From Candidatus Omnitrophota bacterium (lineage in GTDB: Bacteria > Omnitrophota > JACPQZ01), in NCBI GenBank assembly GCA_016190205.1, contig JACPQZ010000057.1, positions 1-34,927 of the forward strand: a stretch of DNA of 34,927 nucleotides, in the 5' to 3' direction. Both the position numbers and the translations under genes were made by a program. The notes beneath the pieces are model-generated. The model had not been told where the DNA came from, searched no databases, and worked only from the letters and a program-made list of their open reading frames with translations. Below, one piece after another: positions 17,936-27,800 of this stretch (position 1 is the stretch's first letter; every line of letters begins with the position of its first letter).

Positions 17936-19648
17936 ATGGCCCAGAGCGATATCACGGGAATTTTCCAGGAAATCGCGGATCTCATGGAGATCCTGGAAGA
18001 AAACACGTTCAAGATTCGCGCCTACCAGAATGCCGCCCGCACTTTGGGTGGAGTGTCGGACACCCTGGAAGATCTGGTCCGCGAGAATAAACTTCAGGAG
18101 CTCCCGGGAATCGGCGAGGGCATCGCAAAGAAGGTGGTAGAGTTCTTAAAGACGGGCAAGGTCCGATTCCACGAGGAGCTTCGAAAGAAAGTGCCCGAAG
18201 GGCTCCTCGAGATGCTTAGGATCCAGGGCATGGGGCCCAAAAAAGTAAAGGCCGTCTGGAAGGGACTAAAGATTAGTTCCATCAGCGACCTGGAACGCGC
18301 GTGCCGGGAGAACCGCCTGGCGAATCTCGAGGGGTTTGGGGCCAAGTCCCAGGAAAATATCTTAAAAGGAATAGGCTATCTTAAAAAGAGCAGCGGGCAG
18401 TTTCTCTTCGCCGTTGCCATCCAGTCGGCCGAACCCATCCTCAAGCGTCTTGAAAAGCATAAGGCGGTCCGGAGGGTGAGCCTTGCGGGGAGTTTGCGCC
18501 GAAGGAAGGAAGTCATCAAGGACATCGATTTCGTGGTCAGTACCGAAAATCCCGGCCGTGTCATGAAATTTTTCACAGAGATGGATGAGGTGGACGCCGT
18601 CACGGCGCACGGTGAGACCAAGTCTTCCGTGAAACTCAAGAACGGAATCAATGTGGATCTAAGGGCGGTGAGCGACAAGGAGTTTCCCTATGCCCTGCAC
18701 CACTTGACGGGGAGTGTGGAGCACAATACCGCCATGCGCACGCGCGCCAAGAAGGCCGGCTACAAGATGAACGAGTACGGCCTCTTTAAAGGAAGGCGTC
18801 TCGTTGCCTGCAAAGATGAGCGTGAGATCTTTGAAGAGCTGGGTCTGACGTATATCGAGCCGGAGCTTCGGGAGAACATGGGGGAGATCGAGGCCGCCAT
18901 GAAAGGTGGGAAACTCCCGCATCTCGTGGAAGAAAAAGACATCCGCGGCGTTTTTCACGTGCACACCACCTACTCGGACGGGAAGGCCCCGCTGGAAGTC
19001 ATGGTGCGCACTGCGGAAGAGATGGGCCTCGAATACGTTGGCATTTCGGATCATTCCCAAAGCGCCAGTTATGCAAACGGCCTCAAGGCAGACCGGGTGA
19101 GTAAACAGCAGAAGGAGATCGACGCGCTCAACAAAAAGCGGAACATTCGGATTTTTAAGGGCACCGAGTGCGATATCCTGGCCGACGGGGCGATGGATTT
19201 TTCCGAGAAGGTCCTGGCCTCATTCGACTTCGTCATCGCGAGCGTTCACAGTCTTTTTAATATGTCAAAACTCGAGATGACCAAGCGCATCGTGCGGGCG
19301 CTTAAAAATAAGCATGTGACGATGCTGGGTCATGCGACGGGGAGACTGCTTTTGTCGCGTGAGGAGTACGCGGTAGATTTAAACGAGGTGATCGAGGCGG
19401 CGGTCGGGGAGGGTAAGGTGATCGAGCTCAATGCGAACCCCTACCGGCTGGATCTGGACTGGCGAGTCCTCAAAGGGGCCAAGGAAAAGGGTCTTAGGGT
19501 TTCCATCAATCCCGACGCCCATAACACGGTAGGGCTGGCCGATATCGCCTACGGGGTGGGAATCGCGCGCAAAGGCTGGCTCGAGGCCAAAGACGTGATC
19601 AATACCATGCCCCTCAATAGGATGATCGCGTATTTGGCGGGCCGCTAG
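17936..19648 (+). CDS. polX: Bacterial PolX: family X DNA polymerase with C-terminal PHP domain
   Basis: HhH motifs (LPGIGEGIAKKV, IQGMGPKKVKAVW), nucleotidyltransferase LAGSLRRRKEVIKDIDFVV, PHP FHVHTTYSDGKAPLEVMV, GISDHSQSASYANGL; internal ATG at 17936 preferred over 17885. Confidence 0.95.
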   Translation: MAQSDITGIFQEIADLMEILEENTFKIRAYQNAARTLGGVSDTLEDLVRENKLQELPGIGEGIAKKVVEFLKTGKVRFHEELRKKVPEGLLEMLRIQGMGPKKVKAVWKGLKISSISDLERACRENRLANLEGFGAKSQENILKGIGYLKKSSGQFLFAVAIQSAEPILKRLEKHKAVRRVSLAGSLRRRKEVIKDIDFVVSTENPGRVMKFFTEMDEVDAVTAHGETKSSVKLKNGINVDLRAVSDKEFPYALHHLTGSVEHNTAMRTRAKKAGYKMNEYGLFKGRRLVACKDEREIFEELGLTYIEPELRENMGEIEAAMKGGKLPHLVEEKDIRGVFHVHTTYSDGKAPLEVMVRTAEEMGLEYVGISDHSQSASYANGLKADRVSKQQKEIDALNKKRNIRIFKGTECDILADGAMDFSEKVLASFDFVIASVHSLFNMSKLEMTKRIVRALKNKHVTMLGHATGRLLLSREEYAVDLNEVIEAAVGEGKVIELNANPYRLDLDWRVLKGAKEKGLRVSINPDAHNTVGLADIAYGVGIARKGWLEAKDVINTMPLNRMIAYLAGR

Positions 19649-19650
19649 GC

Positions 19651-20301
19651 ATGGCCCATCGTGGTGGTGCCGAGCTTAAGGCACGTGTCCGCACGGTAGT
19701 GTTAAGGTTGACCAAGGCCTACCCGAGGGCGCACTGCACCCTCGATTACAGAAACCCCCTGGAACTCATGGTCGCTACGATTCTGTCCGCCCAGTGCACG
19801 GATGAGCGGGTGAACAAGGTCACGCCCGCGCTCTTCAAGAAATACCGGAGCGCGCAGGATTATGCGGCAGCCCTGCCGGCCGAGTTGGAAAAAGACATCC
19901 GCTCCACTGGGTTTTACCGGAGCAAAGCCAAAAGCATACGCCTGGCATGCTCGGATATCGCAAAGAAGTATGCGGGCCGGATCCCCGACCAGCTCGGGGA
20001 CCTGGTCGAGCTCCACGGGATCGGCCGCAAGACCGCCAATGTCATTTTGGGGAACGCCTATGGCATCCCCGGGATGGTTGTAGACACGCACGTCAAGCGT
20101 CTTGCAAACCGTCTGGGCTTTACCCAACACAAAGATCCCGTCAAGATAGAATTCGATCTCATGCAGTTGATTCCAAAAGAGCGTTGGACCCAGTTTTCTC
20201 ACGTTTTGATTCAGCACGGAAGACGCTGCTGCACGGCGCGTCGGCCGGACTGCCCTCATTGCCCTGTCGGGAAGTGGTGCCCGTCGAATGGAAAGGTGTG
20301 A
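19651..20301 (+). CDS. nth: Endonuclease III
   Basis: HhH LVELHGIGRKTANVILGNAYGIPGMVVDTHVKRLANRLG and [4Fe-4S] ligands CCTARRPDCPHCPVGKWC. Confidence 0.96.
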   Translation: MAHRGGAELKARVRTVVLRLTKAYPRAHCTLDYRNPLELMVATILSAQCTDERVNKVTPALFKKYRSAQDYAAALPAELEKDIRSTGFYRSKAKSIRLACSDIAKKYAGRIPDQLGDLVELHGIGRKTANVILGNAYGIPGMVVDTHVKRLANRLGFTQHKDPVKIEFDLMQLIPKERWTQFSHVLIQHGRRCCTARRPDCPHCPVGKWCPSNGKV

Positions 20302-20928
20302 CTATGCCTTCAGCGCAACTATGAGCCCGTCGCGAATCGGCACGAGGGTAGCAACGAGCTCTTTGTCAGAAAATACGAGGCGGGTAAACTCGAGAATCCC
20401 GCGCGTGGGCGGGTCGGGATTTTTGTCAAAGACCTGACCAAACCACAAACAATTGTCGGCGATGAGGAGGCCCCCTTTATTGAGGCGGGCTTTAGCTTTT
20501 TTGAAACAGGCGGGGTAATCTTCTTTGGCGGCGTCAATGAAAATAATGTCAAAATCGCCGGGGACCTCATCGATAATGTTAAGGGCGTCTCCCGCATGCA
20601 CCGTCACTTTCTTTTCCAACCCGCCCCGTTTGAAGAAGTCTTTGGCCTGTTCGCAGTTGTCAGGATCGGTGTCCGTGTGGTGCACCCTCCCATCGCTCGG
20701 AAGGGCCTTCGCAAACCAGTAGGCCGAATAGCCGAAGCCCGATCCCATCTCAAAAACGGTTTTGGCCTTTGCTAGTTTGGCGAGTTGGAAAAGAAGCTGG
20801 CCCACCATCGGCCCTACGTAAGGAAAATCGAGCCGGCGGGCGAGTTTTTCCATCTCCTTAAGCACGGGGTCACTCACCGTGTACAAGGAGGCGATATAAT
20901 CTTCAACTCGGGGATTTACGAGTTCCAT
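20302..20928 (-). CDS. SAM-dependent O-methyltransferase (family 3/COMT-like)
   Basis: TVFEMGSGFGYSAYWFAKALP, DIIFIDAAKEDYPACFKKAKARLNKGGLLIADNCLWFGQV. Confidence 0.93.
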   Translation of the reverse strand: MELVNPRVEDYIASLYTVSDPVLKEMEKLARRLDFPYVGPMVGQLLFQLAKLAKAKTVFEMGSGFGYSAYWFAKALPSDGRVHHTDTDPDNCEQAKDFFKRGGLEKKVTVHAGDALNIIDEVPGDFDIIFIDAAKEDYPACFKKAKARLNKGGLLIADNCLWFGQVFDKNPDPPTRGILEFTRLVFSDKELVATLVPIRDGLIVALKA

Positions 20929-20947
20929 GATGAGTTCCGTATTTGCC

Positions 20948-20968
20948 GATAGCTGACAGCCGATGGCT
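20948..20968. repeat. Three tandem degenerate heptamers, consensus GATRGCY
   Basis: gatagct|gacagcc|gatggct in the divergent intergenic region. Confidence 0.6.
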
Positions 20969-20990
20969 CATTATAACATGGAGGTGAAAC

Positions 20991-21659
20991 ATGAAAATAG
21001 GCGTTGTTCTTTCGGGTTGCGGCGTGATGGACGGTTCCGAGATACACGAGGCGGTGCTCACACTATTGGCCATAGATAAGGCTGGTCACGAAGCGGTATG
21101 CATGGCTCCGAACGTGGAGCAGTCGGAGGTTATCAACCATGTGACGAACGCGCCTATGAAAGAGAAGCGCAATGTCTTGGTGGAATCCGCGCGCATCGCG
21201 AGGGGCCGCATCCGTGATATCAAGGGGGTGAAGGGGAGCGATATCGACGCCCTCATCTTTCCGGGCGGGTTCGGCGCCGCGAAAAACCTCTGCGATTTTG
21301 CGGCGAGCGGTCCTGATTGCAAGGCCCATCCCGATGTCGCGCGGCTCATCCAAGAGGTGCATCGGGCGGAGAAACCCATAGGGGCGATTTGCATAGCGCC
21401 CGCCCTCATTGCCAGGGTATTTCAGGGAAAAGGGGTCACACTCACTATTGGGAACGACCCCGAAACTACCGGGGCCCTCCAAAAAATGGGCGCCCGGCAT
21501 CGTGAATGCACGGTGAAAGAATTTGCAGTGGATGAAAAAAATAAGATCGTTTCAACGCCCGCCTATATGCTGGCGAGAAGCATCAAGGAAGCTCAACTTG
21601 GCATCGAAAAACTTGTCGGCAAAGTCATCGAACTCGCCCAAGTCCATCAAACAGCCTAG
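20991..21659 (+). CDS. elbB: ElbB-like DJ-1/PfpI family protein
   Basis: MKIGVVLSGCGVMDGSEIHEAVLTLLAIDKAGHEAVCMAPNV, LIFPGGFGAAKNLCDFA, KPIGAICIAPALIA; SD ggaggtg. Confidence 0.94.
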   Translation: MKIGVVLSGCGVMDGSEIHEAVLTLLAIDKAGHEAVCMAPNVEQSEVINHVTNAPMKEKRNVLVESARIARGRIRDIKGVKGSDIDALIFPGGFGAAKNLCDFAASGPDCKAHPDVARLIQEVHRAEKPIGAICIAPALIARVFQGKGVTLTIGNDPETTGALQKMGARHRECTVKEFAVDEKNKIVSTPAYMLARSIKEAQLGIEKLVGKVIELAQVHQTA

Positions 21660-21750
21660 TCCCATTGGGGAGAAACCCTCCTACATTTACTGCTTGTGCT
21701 ACCTCGTGTATTTCAACAAGTTATGATAATTTAGTCCATCCTCTTTTGAT

Positions 21751-21780
21751 TTGACTATACATACTATTGCATGTTACAAT
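21751..21780 (+). promoter_or_regulatory. Putative sigma70-like promoter for the giant ORF (TTGACT-N18-TACAAT)
   Basis: TTGACT 21751-21756, TACAAT 21775-21780, in a locally AT-rich patch. Confidence 0.5.
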
Positions 21781-21788
21781 ACCCGTCC

Positions 21789-21881
21789 ATGCATTCTCGC
21801 CCATCCATAAGGATTATCGCAGCGCTTACAACGGGTATTTTTCTTATTACCGCTATAGGCGTTGATCCATCATATGCACTC
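21789..21881 (+). other. Signal peptide or N-terminal TM helix of the giant ORF
   Basis: Positively charged n-region, hydrophobic IIAALTTGIFLITAIGV, then DPSYALS (possible A-x-A-like site). Confidence 0.7.
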
Positions 21882-24800
21882 TCCCTCAACCGGCAATCCC
21901 GGTTGGGGCCGCACACGATTTCCGCCACAAGTTACCTCACCCAGGAGCCTTTTCTTAAGGGCGCCGCATTCAGCCTCTATCTAGCTAAACTTCAGAAAAT
22001 TCTTGAATCAGGGGTCAAGGGACCAGGTGTTTACAGCGGGGGTTCTCTCTGGGCGCTCGGCTGGCGGGCCGTGCGTGATCTGCCGGAAGACTACCGCGGG
22101 GTAGGCGATCACGTGCGTGAAATTCGTTACGAGACGGGCGGTGAGATGACGGTTCTTCTCGACGACGGCCAATTAGAGATTCCGGCTGGGGCGACATTCG
22201 AGGAGATTGCCGAGCGCGTGCGTGCAGGCACGCAGAGGGTATCCGGCGGGCTCGTTTCTCCGGTCGAGCGGCTTGGCCCGTCTGCCGTGGATTTGCTCAA
22301 ATCTCGACTGGGGGCTTTAAACGAGGAATACGCGAGCCTTAACCCGGAGCAACGGCGTGCGGTGAGCGATGTCTTTGCCCGCGTGTCTGGCGGGGGAGAC
22401 ATGATCCAATCTCGGGTGGCGCATACCGTGTTAAGTGGCGCTGCCGTTGTGATGGAGGCCGACGTTATTCGGCCGGCCGGCGCGCCGCGCGGAGACGGTT
22501 TGCGCGAGGATGCAGCCAGGCTCGAGGTCGACGGTTGGAGCCTCGAGCAATTGCTGGACTACATGATTTCTTATCAGGTGCTGGATGAAAAACTGCTGGA
22601 AATGTTGATTATTTTAACGGATTCGGGCGGGTCTGTTCCTCGCACCGTCTGGCGCGAGGCCGTGGTTAAGTACAGGAAGGTGCTGAATCGCAGGGAGTTT
22701 AACCGGGTTTTGGTGCATCTCAAAGAGGAAGATCTGATCAAGGAAACAGGCGGCCTCTTTGTCGCAAACCTGGACGAACTGCGAGCGCAGGTCAAGTGGG
22801 ACATGGACCGGCGTCAGTTGAAAAAGATATTCCTGGAGGTCCTGGGAGGCAGGGGACTTGCGAGATGGAACTTAAATCCCGACGAGTGGAGAGGACAAAT
22901 ACAGGTTCTTTTGGGAAAGTGGGCACGGTTTTCTGTCTCCGGCGCCGTCATTGAAGAGCCGGAATCATTGACAAGCCTTAACCAGGAGCAACTGCTCGAG
23001 TTTTTATCAGACGCGCTGGCAGCCGAGCGTTATCTCATCCGTCATGAGCGGGCTATGAAATCTGCTCTTAAGCTCATGGGGGTGAGGGCCGATGCCTCCA
23101 TAGGCCAGATTGTATTTCGTTATGCCACCTCCCGGCACCTCCTCCATGTAGGACGCCGGCAGGGGGAAGACCCTTCCGCGCGCGTTCTCACGGTGGATCT
23201 GGGCAATATCTCTGCACATGCACTGCGCAATCCCCTGTATGTCCTGCACGCCCTTTCCCACAGCTTCATGAAACCCCGCACCGAAGTAGTATCTGCCCCC
23301 CCGTTTTCGATTGACGAGTTCAGACAGTATGGGTCTCCGGTCCTCCTCGAGGCAGTCGACGAGGTCATTGCGCACAAGCTCTCGGCTCAAATCGCACAGC
23401 GGCTTGATATCTCGGACAGGCAGTGGAGAGAGTACCTCACGAGCACGTTCGGATTCCATGACCGCCTGGCGGGCGGGCACGCGGTCAGATGGGCCATGCT
23501 CGCCGCGATTTACACCCAGAGCCGTGTCTTTGAAAGAGCCTCGTTCCTGGACAATTGGCTGATGGAGGCCACGGAGGCGGGAATAGATGACGATCTTGTA
23601 AATGCCTTGCGGACACTTTACAGGCAATCGGGGTTTAAGAATATCTCCGAGGCCGCGCGGCCCTGGCAGGAGATGCAAGAGACGGATCTGCTCCGGATCG
23701 CTGTACGGCATTATAAAACCGCGGCCGATATACTCGGCGTTTCTGAAAAACAGCTGAAGCCGCTTCTCACGTTCGACCGGAACTGGGAATCGGACATAAC
23801 GTTTCCGAGGGACAATGGCGAGCCCATGACGGTAAAGGGCTTCCGCGTCTGGCATCGCCGCGCCACCTGGACGGGGAGGCTCAAGTGGAAAGAATGGGTC
23901 ATCGAGCCCGCGAGCGTCTACGGGGGCGGTTTCCGGATCACTCCGAGCGTAGATTTAGAGGAATGTCAGGGTCTCTCCATGATGATGTCGAACAAGAGCG
24001 CTCTGTTGGGGCTTCCCGTGGGAGGGAGCAAGGGCGGAATCCGTGCAGATCTTAAGGAACTCTCCCTGAAGGAGCAATTCCGCATGATCCGCTCTTATGT
24101 GAATGCGCTCCGAAGGGACGAGGTGATCGGCCCGCATCCCGAGTATCCCGACAGGCACCTGGACCGGTTTGCCCCGGATCAGAACATTACTGAAGAAATG
24201 ATTCTCGTGTTTTTGGATCAGTACATCCGGCTGATGACAGAGGAGAGAAGATTAAGCCACCGCTTGTTCGAGTCGTCTCTTCAGGGCGTGCTGGAATCCG
24301 TGCGCGCACGTGAAGCACTTCTTTCGGTGCCGAATGATGAACCGGCGGAAACCCTCTTTCTGGATGCGTATCTTAAGGTACTCGGCCAGAATCCTAGACT
24401 TCCGGCGCCGGAGCTGGCTGTCATCTCGAGCAAGCCGGTCAGGGCGGGGGGGCTCGCTGTGCGTAAGTTGGCAGTCGGCTTGGGGGGCTCGGCGGTCCTG
24501 GATGAATTTTTAAGGCACTCAAGTATTCTTCGGCCCAAAAAAGGTGAGGCCTTGCGGGTGGCGATCCAGGGTTTTGGCCCAGCGGGCTATTCCATGGCGC
24601 ACTATCTGGCGCTTCCGGGCTGGAGGTACCGCTATCTTCTTCAATACCTAGGCGACATGAGCGGCTATTTTTACAAGGAGGCGGGGTTTGACCCTGAAGA
24701 CGTCGAGCGCGACATGCGGGAGCATGGCCGCAGGACCATAGGCGGTTATGGGCCGGTCGATCGCGTGATCGGCAGGGAAGAGTTTTTCAGTTCTGACGTA

Positions 24801-27800
24801 GATATCTTGATACCGGCGGCCACCGGAGGGGTGATCACGAGCGTGAACGAGGCCGATATCCGGGCGCCTGTAGTTGAAGAACTGGGCAATGGCGCGGTGA
24901 CCTATCCCGCAGCGAATGCCCTGGCCAGCCGGCCGAAGGTTGTGCTTTCGGGAGAACTGGCCAATTCGGGGGCATTCTTCGTTTCGAATATAGAGGCCGA
25001 TGCCAACGTCAAGGGCAGAACATGGGATGACGACAGGATTGGCAAACTTGTAGTCGCAGTCATGCGCGATACGACACGAAGGGTCATGGAGACCTCCAAA
25101 TCCTTCGACCCCACCATTCCCCTGTCGAACGCCGTCATGGTCTTTGCGCTCAAGCGCATGCTGGGGGGTCAAGTGGCGGAGCTCAACAACCAGGCGTCCG
25201 GAGACGGCATCGAGATGGAGGCGCTGGAGCGTGCGGATCGCACTCGACATCCCAATTGGCTCGAGAGCACTTTCTTGCCCGGCCGGTCATGGTCCCATAA
25301 AATGGATTTATCCCACGTTAAATGGGCTTACCTTCTGCCGGGGGTTATGGTTGGGGTCGTGACCCTCGCGGCCTATGTATTAGGTGTGATTGGAGTAACA
25401 GGCCTGGGTCATTCCCTTCTTGTTTCGATGCTGACATTTGCCGCCATTGATTCAAGCGGCCAATTATTCGGCCAGGACAGACGCGTCGATCTTCAGCAGG
25501 TGCTCGCAGCCATCACGGTCATCGGTCTTTATAACGGTCTTGCCATCCATTTCGTGTTTGCTTGGATGGAGCAGTTCCTGTGGCCGGTGCGGGTCCTGGT
25601 TGCTACGCTGCATGGTGCCATTTCTGGAGTGGCGTATCTGGGTCTTCTCCATACCCTTCATTATCGTATTCGAACACCTGAGCACTCTATCCGGTATGAC
25701 GAATTTAATGAAGCCGTGACTAAGAAAAAACTCATGCAAATGCTTCTGTACGTCGTCACATTGATCGATATTCCAAGACATGTCGTTGTCCAAGGCTTTT
25801 TGGAAGAGTCATCCCCGACAGTACGTGCTACTGTATCTCTTGTGACTGGTGCCCTTGTAGGCGTCACGTTGAGTTATATCACGAACAGGGTCCAATCCTC
25901 GGAAGATGGCGGAACCCATCTTTCAGGGGACGGTGTCCGCGATGCCACGATGAAAAACGCGGCGGTGAGATTGCACGAGCTCTCGACGTCGGAGAATAAG
26001 GCTGAGTTCCAGCGGTATGCCCTGGCACTCGTTCATGACGTCGTTCCATATTTTTTTGAGCAGGAGGAACAGCGCGTTTATCTCAAGCGCCTCGGCTGGC
26101 TTGCCCCGCATGACCTCCATGGACTCCGGCGCCTGTTGAGGGATCTCTCGTGGGAGTTAGGTCTGAAGCGCTTCCGGCGAAATGCGGCCATGATCAACTT
26201 AAGCCAATTGGCGCCCCAGCTCCTTGAGGAAGGCCGCATCTCCGAGGAGCAGGCGGAGGCGGTCAAAGCAGCGGTTCAAGAGAAGGAAGGAGTAATCCGA
26301 AGCACTCTCCTCGCGGGGAGGGCCGTCTGGGTCTACGGACAGGAGGTGCGGCTCGATCCGTTGACGGGACGGTTTTTCTTTGACGAGCCCTTTATGAGCG
26401 AAGGTTTCAAGAAGATCCCCCTTGTGGAGCGTGCCCCGCCCAAAATCGTGATCGGTGTGCTCGTGCACAATGGCTGGGATGACGTGAAGGCCCTGCTTCA
26501 GTCGCTCTGGCACATGGGGACGCCCAATGTCGAAGTTGTGGTTTTAGATAATGGCTCCGCCGAGAATCGCTTAAGGGAACTTGAGCGTTTTGCTGACGTA
26601 CCAGCCTACCGGTTGATGTTCATGCGCACTGAATCCAATCTGGGTTTTGACGAGGGGCATAACGCCGTTCTTGATTATGCCTTGGACGAGGCGCGCGCGG
26701 ACTACTATCTCGCTTTAAATGACGATTGCGTTGTTGGCCCCGGATTTATGAATGGGCTTCTGGCGGCATTCGAGGATCCTGAAACGCGGAAACTCATTGC
26801 GAGCGATCGGCCCATCGGGGCAGTGGGGCCGCTTGTATTTAATCTCGAAGGGGCTCAGCGCACGCCTGTGATTCAAAGCTACGGACGTCCGCATCTTCGG
26901 AAGGTTCTTTTCCAGAGGCAAAACACGGGGTTTGGGAGCAGCGATCCCAGCGCCTTCCCCAGCACCATGATAACGGACACGGTTGTGGGCCCTGCAGTGC
27001 TTTATCCCACTTCTGCCCTTAGGGCTATAGGCGGGTACGATCCCCGTTTCTTCATGTATGGCGAGGAGCCTGATATGGCGCTTCGTCTTGAGGATGCTGG
27101 ATACATCAGCGCGGTCACCCAAGGTTCCAAGATATGGCACAAAGGTTGGGGGAATTCGAGCGGCGGCGATCGTTCACGGATAATGTCCGATCTGGTGGTG
27201 CGTAATCGCTTCCTTCTGCTGCGTAAGCATGCCCAATTGCGAGACATGAAGACCCTCGTCAGCATTGCGATGCGCATCGTGTATTTTTCTTTCGGGCGCT
27301 TTTTAAGGGCGCTTGTCTATCAAGACGCCGCCTTGGCGCTCGCCCCGGTCAAGGGAGTTCTGGACGGTATGCTGGGCAGGTTTTCCACGGTCCAAGCGGG
27401 CCCCGTCGAGAGGGTCGTGCCCTTGCCGTCTGCCCGCCAACCGGCCGCCAAAATTCCAGAGGCCGTCGGGAGCAGGGTTTCCTCATCCGGAGACGGGCTT
27501 GCTTCGGGGGATGGCATTACGGATGAGAACGAATGGCGGCAAAGGATTGCTCGGGCGAGTTCGATCCATGAGCTGAACCAACTCCCCGCAGCCTTCGCTC
27601 AAGAAGGCCGGCCTCCCTTGGAGTCTAAAAGAAAATGGAGTCCTACCTGGAGTCACTGGTTTCGGACCCTTCCTTCTGAAGCGGAGAAGTTTGAACGGGC
27701 TGTGGCAAAACGGCGTGAGCAGATCGCCGCGGCGGCATATGATAGGGTGGCGAGGGCGGTGGAGGCGATGGATGACACTCCTGCCTTGGAGCTCGCATTG

